A DNA stretch of 64,000 nucleotides from Limnohabitans sp. 103DPR2 (GCF_001412575.1 NZ_CP011834.1:124001-188000), one strand, 5' to 3'; shown: positions 46,107 through 55,600, counted from the first letter of the stretch. Program-made: numbers and translations. The notes: generated by a model not told the origin, from the letters alone.

Positions 46107-47063
46107 ATGATGACAATTAAAAAATGGATCGCAGCAATCTGTTTGCTGCCTGCAATGGCCGTTTGGGCTCAAACCGACAAACCGATCACCATCGTCGTTC
46201 CGACAGCGGCCGGCGGTGGCAACGATGCCATGGCACGCACGGTTGGACAAAAAATGAGTGTGCTGCTGGGTCGAACCGTGATTGTGGAAAACAAAGCAGG
46301 CGCCAACGGCGCTTTGGCGGCCGAGTACGTTGCACGCGCAGCACCCGACGGCAACACCTTGATGTTTGGTTACATTGCGACGCACGGCATGAACCCTGCC
46401 TTGCAAAAATTGCGTTACGACCCCATCAAAGACTTTGAGCCAGTGGGCCTGGTCGGTTACTCCCCCACAGTTTTGGTCGTCAACCCCACAGTGAAGGCCA
46501 AAGATGTCAAGGAATTGGTCAAGTTACTTAAGGACAAGCCTGACGCTTACAGCTTTGCCTCTGCTGGCAATGGCACAGCACCCCACTTCACGGCAGAGTT
46601 GTTCAAACTGACCACCCAAACGCAACCCCTGCATGTGCCCTACAAAGGCTCAGCACCAGCCATTACAGACACCATTGGAGGTCAAACCCAATTGATGTTC
46701 CCCAGTCTTTTTACAGCCTTGCCTTACATCAAATCAGGCAAACTCAACGGCCTGGCCATTGCGGGCGCGAAACGCTCAAGTGTCTTGCCTAACGTTCCCA
46801 CTCTGAAAGAGCAGGGCATTGACGGCGTCGATGTAGAACAGTGGTACGGTTTTTTTGCACCCGCTAAAACGCCCAAAGAAACCATTGCCAAACTGAATCA
46901 AAGCTTGAACAAAGCGCTGGCCGATCCTGAAATCATCAAACGTTTGGAAGGCCATGGTGCCGACGTTGAGTCGGGCACCCCCGAGCAGCTGGGTGATTTG
47001 GTTAAAAAAGATCTGGCCAAATGGCGAAGCGTCGTTCAACGCGCCAAATTGCAAGCGGATTGA
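46107..47063 (+). CDS. TctC/Bug-family periplasmic binding protein
   Basis: A 318-residue secreted receptor. ATG codons at 46107 and 46110 are both possible; a signal peptide (KWIAAICLLPAMAVWAQ) follows. The mature part has ITIVVPTAAGGGNDAMARTV, ENKAGANGALAAEYVARAAP, and the ligand loop HVPYKGSAPAITDTIGG. It ends in TGATG, so its stop overlaps the start of the PrpF-TctC fusion gene. The binding domain is about two thirds identical by eye, over the first 100 mature residues, to the C-terminal half of the next gene. Confidence 0.92.
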   Translation: MMTIKKWIAAICLLPAMAVWAQTDKPITIVVPTAAGGGNDAMARTVGQKMSVLLGRTVIVENKAGANGALAAEYVARAAPDGNTLMFGYIATHGMNPALQKLRYDPIKDFEPVGLVGYSPTVLVVNPTVKAKDVKELVKLLKDKPDAYSFASAGNGTAPHFTAELFKLTTQTQPLHVPYKGSAPAITDTIGGQTQLMFPSLFTALPYIKSGKLNGLAIAGAKRSSVLPNVPTLKEQGIDGVDVEQWYGFFAPAKTPKETIAKLNQSLNKALADPEIIKRLEGHGADVESGTPEQLGDLVKKDLAKWRSVVQRAKLQAD

Positions 47064-49117
47064 TGATGACCCATCGCAACATCCCATGCGTGTTGATGCG
47101 CGCAGGAACGTCTCGTGGGCCTTTCTTTCTTCGTGAATGGCTACCAGACAAGGATGCTGAACGCGATCAAGCCTTGATTGGCGCGATTGGCGCCTCCGAT
47201 CCTTTGCAACTGGATGGACTGGGCGGAGGCAGCACTTTGAACAGCAAAGTCGCCATCGTCTCTCCTTCCCAAAAGCCCGGCTGTGACTTGGATTATTTGT
47301 TTGCGCAAGTTGGCGTAGGTCACCAGTCTGTCGACACACGGCCTAATTGCGGCAACATGTTGGCCGGCGTCGCACCCTTTGCAATTGAGCAAGGACTGAT
47401 TGAAGCGCAAGAAGGCACCACCACCGTTCGCATTCACAACGTCAACACGGGCGCAACCATTGAGTCAACGGTTTGCACGCCAGGTCGCAAAGTCACTTAC
47501 GAAGGCGACGCACGCATTGACGGTGTTGCTGGTACCGCTGCACCCATCTTGCTGAATTTCTTGGACGCCTGGGGCGCAGTGACTGGCAAAGTTTTCCCAA
47601 CAGGCAATCGCATTGATGTTGTCGATGGCTTAGAAATCACTTGCATTGATGCCGCCATGCCTTTGATGATTGTGCGTGCGAAAGACATGGGCGTGACGGG
47701 GCGGGAACGTCCTGCTGAATTGGACGCCAACCGCCCCCTCTTAGAGCGCATTGAAAAACTCCGACTTGAAATGGGGCGGCGCATGGGCTTGGGCGATGTC
47801 ACAAACAGCGTGATTCCCAAACCTGTCTTGGTGAGTGAGGGGGATCAAGCTGACAGCATTGTTTCCAGATATTTCACGCCGCACAAATGCCACATGTCAC
47901 ACGCGGTCACAGGGGCCATTGGCGTGGTGACCGCTTTTGCCATGCCCGGCACTGTGGCCAGTGGCATCACGCGCAAAGCAGGCCGGCATCCATTGTCAGT
48001 GGTGCACCCGCAAGGACAAATTGATTTGGACGTTGAACTCACAGGCGAAGGCGTCAACCTCAATGTGGTGCGTGCAGCCTTGGTCCGAACTGCTCGAAAA
48101 ATCATGCAAGGCGAATTGCATTTGCCGCAGTACGTGTTTCCAAGTCCAAGCTCAGAAAAAATTGAAGCACAGAAATTGGCAGACCATTACCCACAGCACG
48201 AGGTCAAAATCATTGTGCCCACCAGTGCTGGGGGCGGTAACGACACCATGGCGCGCATCATCACGCGCAAAATTGGCCCCTTGTTGGGCAATGTGGTGAG
48301 CGTGGACAACCGAACAGGCGCTAACGGCAGCGTGGCCGCAGAGTATGTTGCGGCTTCTCAGCCCGATGGTCACACACTGATGTTTGGCTACATCGCAACG
48401 CATGGCATCAACCCGGTGATGCAATCGCTGCGCTACAACCCTGAGCAAGACTTTGCACCTGTCGGCATGGTCGGTTACTCGCCCACACTGCTGATAGTGA
48501 ATGCGGCCTTGCCTGTTCGGAATTTTCAAGACTTCATGGACCTGATGAGGACCACTGACAAGCCCTTGAACTATGCCTCCGCAGGCGAAGGCACCATTCC
48601 GCACTTGGCCGCGGAAATGCTTCGCAGAACACTGTCAGTTGAAGGCTCAAGCTTGACTGCGGGTGAACACCATGCAGGCGCAGCGCCAGCCATCAACGCC
48701 TTGGTGCGCGGCCAAGCCCAATGGATGTTTCCTAGTTTGTTCAGTGCCTTGCCTTACCTAAAGAGTGGCAAGGTCAAAGCACTGGCCATTGCCACACCCA
48801 AGCGTCTCACAGAATGGCCAGACATTCCTACTTTGTCAGAATGGGGCTTGGACGATTTCGACCTGACGCAGTGGTACGCCTTGTTTGCCCCAAGCGGCAC
48901 CTCACCTGAGATTGTGGACAAGATCAATCAAACACTGAATGAAGTGCTGAACGATCCTGAAGTGCGGGCCCGAATGGCGCAAGATGGTGCGCAGGTGAAG
49001 CCAGGTACACCGCAACAACTCTCACGACATGTGCAGACTGAAATTCAACGATGGCGAAAAGTCATTGCCAGCACGGGCTTGTCGACACACAGTCAAGTTG
49101 AGACAGCGGAAGCCTGA
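47063..49117 (+). CDS. PrpF/4-oxalomesaconate tautomerase-type isomerase fused to TctC domain
   Basis: A 684-residue fusion. Residues about 5-365 are a PrpF-family isomerase: IPCVLMRAGTSRGPFF, GGGSTLNSKVAIVS, the cysteine motif TRPNCGNMLAGVAPFA, and HKCHMSHAVTGAIGVV. Family members isomerise methylaconitate, aconitate or oxalomesaconate. After a short linker, residues about 381-670 are a TctC/Bug domain (VKIIVPTSAGGGNDTMAR, GANGSVAAEYVAASQPDG, FGYIATHG). The TctC domain has no signal peptide of its own, and its HVPYKG ligand loop is replaced by a longer AGEHHAGAAPA-type loop. The start at 47063 overlaps the stop of the neighbouring tctC. No stop or frameshift separates the two parts. Confidence 0.85.
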   Translation: MMTHRNIPCVLMRAGTSRGPFFLREWLPDKDAERDQALIGAIGASDPLQLDGLGGGSTLNSKVAIVSPSQKPGCDLDYLFAQVGVGHQSVDTRPNCGNMLAGVAPFAIEQGLIEAQEGTTTVRIHNVNTGATIESTVCTPGRKVTYEGDARIDGVAGTAAPILLNFLDAWGAVTGKVFPTGNRIDVVDGLEITCIDAAMPLMIVRAKDMGVTGRERPAELDANRPLLERIEKLRLEMGRRMGLGDVTNSVIPKPVLVSEGDQADSIVSRYFTPHKCHMSHAVTGAIGVVTAFAMPGTVASGITRKAGRHPLSVVHPQGQIDLDVELTGEGVNLNVVRAALVRTARKIMQGELHLPQYVFPSPSSEKIEAQKLADHYPQHEVKIIVPTSAGGGNDTMARIITRKIGPLLGNVVSVDNRTGANGSVAAEYVAASQPDGHTLMFGYIATHGINPVMQSLRYNPEQDFAPVGMVGYSPTLLIVNAALPVRNFQDFMDLMRTTDKPLNYASAGEGTIPHLAAEMLRRTLSVEGSSLTAGEHHAGAAPAINALVRGQAQWMFPSLFSALPYLKSGKVKALAIATPKRLTEWPDIPTLSEWGLDDFDLTQWYALFAPSGTSPEIVDKINQTLNEVLNDPEVRARMAQDGAQVKPGTPQQLSRHVQTEIQRWRKVIASTGLSTHSQVETAEA

Positions 49118-49144
49118 GTTTTCAAACCGCTTCTTGTTGTCGCT

Positions 49145-49372
49145 TTACTCTGAAGCGGAACAAGGGGCGGCATCAGGCACGCCCAACTTGCGCAAAATCC
49201 AGCCCATCGGACACACATTGCTGAAACCAAACTGAAACAAGTTAGCGCCCACAAAAGCTGTAAAGGCCAAGGCCCACGAGCTGACAAACAGCGGGCTCCC
49301 CTCAATGCCCAGGGCCAGTGAGGTCAAGATAAATAAACCAGCAATGATGCGGATGTAGCGTTCAACAGTCAT
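49145..49372 (-). CDS. DUF2892 small membrane protein
   Basis: A 75-residue protein with two hydrophobic helices (RIIAGLFILTSLALGI and ALAFTAFVGANLFQFGF) followed by SNVCPMGWILRKLG, which matches the DUF2892 pattern seen at the C-terminus of the rhodanese YgaP and in sulfur-linked loci. Function is not established. The ATG overlaps the RND permease stop by 4 nt, so it is the third gene of the efflux operon. The CPM cysteine is a candidate thiol or metal ligand. Confidence 0.85.
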   Translation of the reverse strand: MTVERYIRIIAGLFILTSLALGIEGSPLFVSSWALAFTAFVGANLFQFGFSNVCPMGWILRKLGVPDAAPCSASE

Positions 49373-52300
49373 ACAGACTCCTTCGGTTGGAACAATGAAA
49401 AATAGAGCACAGGAATCACCACCAAGGTGAGCAAGGTGGACACCAAAATGCCAAAGATGAGGGACACCGCCAAGCCATTGAAGATGGGGTCGTCCAGAAT
49501 AAAAAACGCACCAATCATGGCGGCCAAGCCGGTGAGCACAATGGGCTGGGCGCGCACTGCGGCCGATTGAATGACGGCTTCTTTGAAGGCCATGCCCTGC
49601 GCCACTTGCAGCTCAATAAAGTCCACCAACAAGATGGAGTTGCGCACGATGATGCCGGCCAAGGCAATCATGCCAATCATGCTGGTTGCAGTGAACTGAG
49701 CGTTGAGTAAAGCGTGACCTGGCATCACACCGATCAGGGTGAGCGGAATGGGCGCCATGATCACCAAGGGGGTGAGGTAGCTCTTGAACTGCGCCACCAC
49801 CAAGAGATAAATCAGAATCAAACCGACGCCATAGGCTGCACCCATGTCACGGAATGTTTCGTACGTGATTTGCGATTCACCATCCCATTTGATGGCGTAC
49901 TCACGGTAGGAGTCGCTAGGCTGCTGCGTCCAGTACTCGCCCAATGCACCTTGACCTGGCAGTGCGGCATCCTTGAGATGAGAACGAATGCCAAACAAAC
50001 CATACAAAGGCGAGTCTTGTGAGCCTGCCATGTCACCCATGACATAGCTCACGGGCAGCAAGTCTTTGGTGAACAGCGGCTTTTGAATCACGCCCGATTT
50101 GACTTCCACCAATTCAGACAAAGGCACCAGCTGACCATTGGCGGCACGCAGGGGCAAGGCCAACAGATCTTTCAAACCTACTTGTGATTGAATCGGCAAC
50201 TGCAACCTGACAGGCACAGGCATTTTGCTGATGCCATCGTGCAAGTATGTGGCATCGACACCTTGCAGTGCACCTTGCACCGTTTGAGCAATGGCACCAC
50301 CAGAGATGCCCAGGGTTTCGGCGCGCTGTCTGCGCACTTGCAACCATTGCCGAGGTGCATCTGCTTTCAGTGAGGTGTCCACACCCACAATGCCAGGCGA
50401 TTGCGCAAAGATTTTTGCCACATGGGCCGCCAAGGCCTGACGACCCGCTTCATCGGGACCATAGATTTCAGCCACGAGGGGACTGAGCACGGGCGGGCCG
50501 GGTGGTACTTCAACCACCTTGATGTTGGCACCATGTTCGGCTGCAATTTTTTCCAAAGCAGGACGCAAGCGCTGTGCAATGGCATGGCTCTTTTCTGAGC
50601 GTTGGTGTTTGTCGACCAAATTGACTTGCAAGTCACCTTGCTCGGCATCGGCACGCAAATAGTATTGGCGAACCAAACCGTTGAAGGTGATGGGGCTGGC
50701 GGTACCCGCATAGGTTTGCACGTCCAACACTTCTTTTTGCTGCGACAAATAGGCGCCCAAGTCTTGCAATGCAGCGGCGGTGTTTTCCAAGGGCGTGCCA
50801 GCAGGCATGTCGACCACCACTTGGAATTCGCTCTTGTTGTCAAAGGGCAGCATCTTCATGATGACCCACTGCATGCCAGCCAAACCCACCGACAAGAACA
50901 TGGCCAACACAATGCCGCCCAAGAGCTTCCAGCGTTGACGGCTGCTGTTCAAGAAGGGGCGCAAGATGCGACCAAACAAATCTGGCAAGCGCGCGGCAAA
51001 GCCTGTGACAGGGGCATGCAAAGTTGTGTGTGCGGCTTCATGGTGGTGACGGCCATGGTGTGACTTCATCCACTTCAGGGCCAACCATGGCGTGACTGTG
51101 AAGGCAATCAACAAAGACAGCGCCATGCCTAAACTGGCGTTGATGGGAATGGGACTCATGTAGGGGCCCATGAGGCCCGACACAAAAGCCATGGGCAGCA
51201 GGGCGGCGATCACCGTGAGCGTGGCCAAGATGGTGGGGCCACCCACTTCGTCCACCGCCGCTGGAATGATGTCTTTCAATGACTTGTTGGGGTACAGCTG
51301 TTGATGGCGGTGAATGTTTTCCACCACCACAATGGCATCGTCGACCAAAATGCCGATGGAGAAAATCAAGGCAAACAAGCTCACCCGATTCAGGGTGAAG
51401 CCCCATGCCCAGCTGGCAAACAAAGTGGCGGTCAAGGTCAAAATGACTGCGCCGCCCACAATGATGGCTTCCCGTTTGCCCAGTGCCAAACCCACCAACA
51501 AAATCACCGAGGCGGTGGCAAAGGCCAACTTCTGAATCAGCTTGTTGGCTTTTTCTGCAGCGGTTTCGCCGTAGTCGCGTGTGATGGTGGCTTCAATGCC
51601 TTGGGGCAATACGGTGTTGCGCATTTGCTCAACACGTGCACGAGCAGCACGCGCCACATCGACCGCATTTTCACCCGGCTTCTTGGTCACAGTCATCGTG
51701 ACAGCGGGGTACATCTGACCCTTCAAATCGGCCTGTGAAGCGCCCGGCATGTAGCTCACAAATTGCTGGGCTTGCTGCGCACCTTCTTCAATTTGCGCCA
51801 CTTCTTTCAAATAGATGGGTTTGCCTGCGTGCACACCCACCACCACATCGGCAACGTCTTGGGCCGACTCAAAAAAGTAACCCGTTTCAATGTGGATGCG
51901 TTGGCCAGCTGATTGATCGGGGTTCATCACATACCCCGATAGTGCGCCCACGTTGGCACCCGCCAAGGCGCTTTGCACACTGCGCATGTCCAAACCTCGC
52001 TCACGCATGCGTGTCGGGTTCAAGTTCACTTGAACGGCTCGGCCTGGGCCGCCGATGGTTTGCACTTCACGTGTGCCCTTCACCTGCTTCAAATCCATCT
52101 CCAAACTGCGAGCCACACGCTCAAGCTCTAGCGCTGACGGTGCATCTTTGCCCCACAGAGTGACCGCCAACACCGGCACATCGTCGATGCCTTTGGGTTT
52201 GACGATGGGCGCCAAGGTGCCCAGGTCACGCGGCAACCAGTTTTGATTGGCATTCAGCACGTCATACAAACGCACCAAAGCTTCTGTGCGCGGAACACCC

Positions 52301-52644
52301 ACTTTGAATTGCACCGTGAGCACGGCCATGCCCGGACGCGACACCGAATAAGTGTGTTCAATGCCGGCAATTTGTCCAAGCACTTGTTCGGCAGGTCGGG
52401 CCACTTTGCTTTGCACGTCTTCACTGCTCGCGCCGGGAAACGGAATCAGCACATTGGCCATGGTCACATTGATTTGCGGCTCTTCTTCACGGGGTGTGAC
52501 CATCACGGCAAACAAGCCCATCAGCAACGCCACGATGGCCAACAAAGGCGTGAGTGCGTTGTTTTGAAACTTGGCGGCCAGCTGACCGGCAAAGCCAAAC
52601 TTGCTGGGGTCAGGCCGCTGATCCTGATGTTTATCGTGCGACAT
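49369..52644 (-). CDS. RND efflux pump permease subunit
   Basis: A 1091-residue proton-driven inner-membrane pump of the AcrB/CusA superfamily. It has the first helix (LTPLLAIVALLMGLFAVMV), a large periplasmic loop with PGASSEDVQSKVARPAEQ, and helix 4 with the proton-relay Asp pair in FSIGILVDDAIVVVENIHRH. The second half repeats the fold, with a GMIALAGIIVRNSILLVDFI stretch. The sequence alone does not say drug or metal. It overlaps the adaptor gene by 14 nt. The DUF2892 partner and the operator hint at a metal or sulfur stress role. Confidence 0.93.
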   Translation of the reverse strand: MSHDKHQDQRPDPSKFGFAGQLAAKFQNNALTPLLAIVALLMGLFAVMVTPREEEPQINVTMANVLIPFPGASSEDVQSKVARPAEQVLGQIAGIEHTYSVSRPGMAVLTVQFKVGVPRTEALVRLYDVLNANQNWLPRDLGTLAPIVKPKGIDDVPVLAVTLWGKDAPSALELERVARSLEMDLKQVKGTREVQTIGGPGRAVQVNLNPTRMRERGLDMRSVQSALAGANVGALSGYVMNPDQSAGQRIHIETGYFFESAQDVADVVVGVHAGKPIYLKEVAQIEEGAQQAQQFVSYMPGASQADLKGQMYPAVTMTVTKKPGENAVDVARAARARVEQMRNTVLPQGIEATITRDYGETAAEKANKLIQKLAFATASVILLVGLALGKREAIIVGGAVILTLTATLFASWAWGFTLNRVSLFALIFSIGILVDDAIVVVENIHRHQQLYPNKSLKDIIPAAVDEVGGPTILATLTVIAALLPMAFVSGLMGPYMSPIPINASLGMALSLLIAFTVTPWLALKWMKSHHGRHHHEAAHTTLHAPVTGFAARLPDLFGRILRPFLNSSRQRWKLLGGIVLAMFLSVGLAGMQWVIMKMLPFDNKSEFQVVVDMPAGTPLENTAAALQDLGAYLSQQKEVLDVQTYAGTASPITFNGLVRQYYLRADAEQGDLQVNLVDKHQRSEKSHAIAQRLRPALEKIAAEHGANIKVVEVPPGPPVLSPLVAEIYGPDEAGRQALAAHVAKIFAQSPGIVGVDTSLKADAPRQWLQVRRQRAETLGISGGAIAQTVQGALQGVDATYLHDGISKMPVPVRLQLPIQSQVGLKDLLALPLRAANGQLVPLSELVEVKSGVIQKPLFTKDLLPVSYVMGDMAGSQDSPLYGLFGIRSHLKDAALPGQGALGEYWTQQPSDSYREYAIKWDGESQITYETFRDMGAAYGVGLILIYLLVVAQFKSYLTPLVIMAPIPLTLIGVMPGHALLNAQFTATSMIGMIALAGIIVRNSILLVDFIELQVAQGMAFKEAVIQSAAVRAQPIVLTGLAAMIGAFFILDDPIFNGLAVSLIFGILVSTLLTLVVIPVLYFSLFQPKESV

Positions 52645-53701
52645 GTGCGCCTTTCATGCCGGCTTGAATGGCATCCACGGCAATCAACTCACCCTCTTTC
52701 AAGCCAGCCCAAATTTCAACGCCTGCACTACCATGGTCTGCCCCAATGCGCACCAGTTTCATGGCGAAGCCGTTTTCTTGGGCCACATACACGGCCGTGA
52801 TTTCGCCGCGTCGCAAGATGGCAGAGGCGGGCACCAAGCCCTTGGCTTGCGAGGTGCCAGCTGTGCGTACGCGCACTTGCATGCCAGGCGCTGCTTGAAG
52901 GGCCACACCGGTGCGCGGCAAATCCAACTTGATGCCAATGGTTTGACTCACGCCGTCTGCATTGGGCATGACTTGCATGGCCACGGGCTTGATGGCTTCA
53001 GCGCCCATTTGAATTTGAATGTCTTGCAATTTGGGCAGGTTGTTTTTTTCAGAAGCGGGCCACTGCATCACCACCCGCAGGGGTTGCGGTGCATACACCG
53101 TCATCAATGGTTTGCCGGGCAATGCCAAGTCGCCTGCTTGTGCCGATGTTTCCAACACCCATGCGTCATACGGAGCCGTTACTTTTGAAAAAGACTGCGT
53201 CACTTTGGCCTGATCAGTTGCTGCACCCGCACTGTCACGCCCGGCTTTGGCCGCTTTGTATTGCGCCTCGGCCAGGTCCAGTGCCGCAGAACTGACAAAG
53301 CCTTGTGTTTTTAAATCTTGGGTACGCTTTAAAGCGATTTGCAACTGACGAAGTTCGGCATCACTTTGCTGCAATTGCGCTTGGCTTCTCAACACGCCTG
53401 TTTGGGTTTCTCTGTCGTCAATCGTGGCCAAGACTTGGCCAGCTTTGACGCGGTCACCGGCTTTGACATTCAAGCTGAGCACGCGACCCGCAATTTGAGA
53501 GGACAAGGTGCTTTGCATCACCGCTTCCACCACGCCGTCAATGTCGTTGATGTTGGCAACTGATTTTTTCCCAGCGGCGATGACCTTCACAGCAGGCCCT
53601 GTTTGCACGCCCTGTGCATAGGCATGGCTGCAACCCAATACCAAGCCAACAGCCAACACGGCGCCTTTGAGGCCAGATGAAATTTCAAAGCTCTTTTTCA
53701 T
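52631..53701 (-). CDS. RND efflux periplasmic adaptor subunit
   Basis: A 356-residue membrane-fusion protein that joins the RND pump to an outer-membrane channel. A signal peptide (SGLKGAVLAVGLVLGCSHAYAQ) is followed by the lipoyl/hairpin region (LSSQIAGRVLSLNVKAGDRV, GQVLATIDDRETQ), the coiled-coil hairpin with SAALDLAEAQYKAAKAGRD, and beta-barrel domains. It has a GGAG site before the ATG. No outer-membrane TolC-like gene is adjacent. The operator with the TATACCCC half-site covers its promoter spacer. Confidence 0.92.
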   Translation of the reverse strand: MKKSFEISSGLKGAVLAVGLVLGCSHAYAQGVQTGPAVKVIAAGKKSVANINDIDGVVEAVMQSTLSSQIAGRVLSLNVKAGDRVKAGQVLATIDDRETQTGVLRSQAQLQQSDAELRQLQIALKRTQDLKTQGFVSSAALDLAEAQYKAAKAGRDSAGAATDQAKVTQSFSKVTAPYDAWVLETSAQAGDLALPGKPLMTVYAPQPLRVVMQWPASEKNNLPKLQDIQIQMGAEAIKPVAMQVMPNADGVSQTIGIKLDLPRTGVALQAAPGMQVRVRTAGTSQAKGLVPASAILRRGEITAVYVAQENGFAMKLVRIGADHGSAGVEIWAGLKEGELIAVDAIQAGMKGAHVAR

Positions 53702-53724
53702 GTCGTCTCCAACGAAAGCGTCAT

Positions 53725-53752
53725 CTTATCATATACCCCATGGGGTATACAA
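53725..53752 (-). promoter_or_regulatory. RND operon promoter with CsoR/CstR-like operator
   Basis: TATACCCCATGGGGTATA at 53732-53749 is a perfect 18-bp palindrome. It fills the spacer between TTGTAT (-35, 53752-53747 on the minus strand) and GATAAG (-10, 53730-53725), 16 bp apart. The ATACCCC...GGGGTAT half-sites resemble CsoR/RcnR/CstR-family operators. No such regulator is encoded in the window. Confidence 0.7.
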
Positions 53753-53760
53753 GTGCTGAC

Positions 53761-53787
53761 AAAAAAGCCTGTTGCAAAGAACAGGCT
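53761..53787 (-). terminator. Intrinsic terminator of ssb
   Basis: On the minus strand AGCCTGTT (53787-53780) and AACAGGCT (53773-53766) form an 8-bp stem with a 6-nt loop, followed by TTTTT (53765-53761). It lies about 30 nt beyond the ssb stop. Confidence 0.88.
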
Positions 53788-53815
53788 CGTGGTGTTTAAG
53801 GGCTGCGAATGCGGC

Positions 53816-54307
53816 TTAAAACGGAATGTCGTCGTCCATGTCATCAAAACCACTGGCAGGCTTGGCGGCGGGTCGGCTAGCAGGCGCACTGGCCGCTGGA
53901 CGGGGTGCGGCTGAAGGACGGCGAGCAGGCGCGCCACCGTCTTCGTCGCCACCGCTGGGGCCGCCCATGCCTTCACGGCCGCCGAGCAATTGCATTTCGG
54001 TGGCGATGATGTCGACGGTGTTTTTCTCAACGCCGGCTTGGTCGGTGTACTTGCCGTACTTCAAACGACCTTCGACATAAATGGGGCGGCCTTTTTTGAC
54101 GTACTCGCCAGCAATCTCGGCCAGGCGGTCGTAAAAAGTGACGCGGTGCCATTGGGTGTCTTCAACCGTTTCGCCAGAGGTGCGGTCTTTGCGGCGGCTG
54201 GTGGTGGCAATGCTGATGTTGGCCACGGCCTGGCCAGAAGGCAAGTAGCGAATTTCGGGGTCACGGCCACAGTTGCCGATCAGAATGACTTTGTTGACGG
54301 ATGCCAT
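53816..54307 (-). CDS. ssb: Single-stranded DNA-binding protein
   Basis: A 163-residue SSB. The OB-fold start [20 protein letters not shown] is typical, with [17 protein letters not shown] and [20 protein letters not shown] following. A Pro/Ala/Arg-rich linker of about 45 residues leads to the acidic tip DDDIPF, which binds partner proteins. The ATG at 54307 has an AAGGAAA site. It lies 48 nt behind the MFS gene on the same strand and ends in a hairpin terminator. No LexA box was recognised upstream. Confidence 0.96.
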   Translation of the reverse strand: MASVNKVILIGNCGRDPEIRYLPSGQAVANISIATTSRRKDRTSGETVEDTQWHRVTFYDRLAEIAGEYVKKGRPIYVEGRLKYGKYTDQAGVEKNTVDIIATEMQLLGGREGMGGPSGGDEDGGAPARRPSAAPRPAASAPASRPAAKPASGFDDMDDDIPF

Positions 54308-54355
54308 GTTTATTTCCTTGAAATCTCTTGAAGTGAACAGTCGCAATTATGCTTG

Positions 54356-55600
54356 TTAGCGGGCCGGTGCCTCAATGGGTGCCATGAACCATGCAACCAA
54401 AAGCCAGACCAAAGTGGCCAGGCCACACACCCCGAATAAAACCTGCGCGCCGCCTGCTTTCATGAGCGCGCCACCTGCAGCACCGCCCGCAAAAAAGCCC
54501 AAAGACTGCAAGGTGTTGTAAAAGCCCATGGCTGTACCTCGGGCATGAGGAGGCGCCGCACGGGATGCAATGCTGGGCTGGCAGGCCTCCAAAATGTTGG
54601 AGCCGCAGAAAAAAACAAACAAGATAGCGGCAAGGCACCCTAAATCAGGCTTGCCACCAGCGACCAGCGCCAGGCTGAACATGACCAAGGCAATGACCAT
54701 GGCCGAAGCTAAAAACACCGCTCTGAGATACCCTTTGCGCTCTAGCGGAAACAGGGTTTTGCCCATGACCAAAAAGCCAAAAGACACAGCAGGCAAATAG
54801 ACCCACCAATGGTGCTCTTTGGACAAGCCAGCGTCTACCAACATTTGCGGCACAGCCACCCACATGGCTAACATCACGGCATGCAATACAAACACACCTA
54901 AATTGTTGCGAAGGGAGGGCACATGCGTCAGGACTTCCTTCAAACTGCCCTTGGGTGCTGCAATTTGGTGGGGAGGCTCAGGCGGCACCCACCAAATGGC
55001 CACCACCACCCCGCCCAAGGCCAACACGCCTGTGAGGGTGAACAAGCCGGGCAAACCAGCCACTGTGTTCAAAGCTGGCGCCAAAATCAGAGACAAAGCG
55101 AACATCAAACCAATGCTGGCACCAATCAAGGCCATGGCCTTGGTGCGAACCACGTCACGTGTTTGGTCGGCCAACAAAGCTGTGACTACCGCAGAGACAG
55201 CCCCTGCACCCTGCAAGGATCGGCCCAAAATCAGGCCCGACAAAGAGTCGGCGGCGGCGGCAACAAAACTGCCGCCGGCATAGACCAACAAGCCAAAGAC
55301 AATGACTTTTTTGCGGCCCAATTTATCGGAGGCCGCGCCGAAAACCAGCTGCAAGGCCCCCTGAGTTAGTCCATATATGCCCATGGCCAAACCCACCAGG
55401 GCCGCATCGGTCCCGCCAGGGTATTTGGCAGCTTCGATGGCAAAAACGGGCAGCACCACAAACAAGCCCAACATCCGCAAGGCGTAAATGGACGCCAAAG
55501 AGAAGCTAGAACGCTTTTCAAGGCCGGTCATGAGCGCGTCAGCACCGCCGTGAGAAGGCGTCACTGTCGGGTTGGAAACTGGGGAAGGGGTTACATGCAT
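54356..55600 (-). CDS. MFS transporter (YajR-like)
   Basis: A 414-residue 12-helix transporter. It starts with a 30-residue leader, then FSLASIYALRMLGLFVVLPV, the YajR-type first helix, and the loop 2-3 motif GAASDKLGRKKVIVFGLLVY. The antiporter motif A region is complete. The C-terminal RRM-like domain of E. coli YajR is absent. The substrate is unknown. It is divergent from the HiPIP and uvrA genes and upstream of ssb. An internal ATG at codon 24 is an alternative start. Confidence 0.87.
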   Translation of the reverse strand: MHVTPSPVSNPTVTPSHGGADALMTGLEKRSSFSLASIYALRMLGLFVVLPVFAIEAAKYPGGTDAALVGLAMGIYGLTQGALQLVFGAASDKLGRKKVIVFGLLVYAGGSFVAAAADSLSGLILGRSLQGAGAVSAVVTALLADQTRDVVRTKAMALIGASIGLMFALSLILAPALNTVAGLPGLFTLTGVLALGGVVVAIWWVPPEPPHQIAAPKGSLKEVLTHVPSLRNNLGVFVLHAVMLAMWVAVPQMLVDAGLSKEHHWWVYLPAVSFGFLVMGKTLFPLERKGYLRAVFLASAMVIALVMFSLALVAGGKPDLGCLAAILFVFFCGSNILEACQPSIASRAAPPHARGTAMGFYNTLQSLGFFAGGAAGGALMKAGGAQVLFGVCGLATLVWLLVAWFMAPIEAPAR

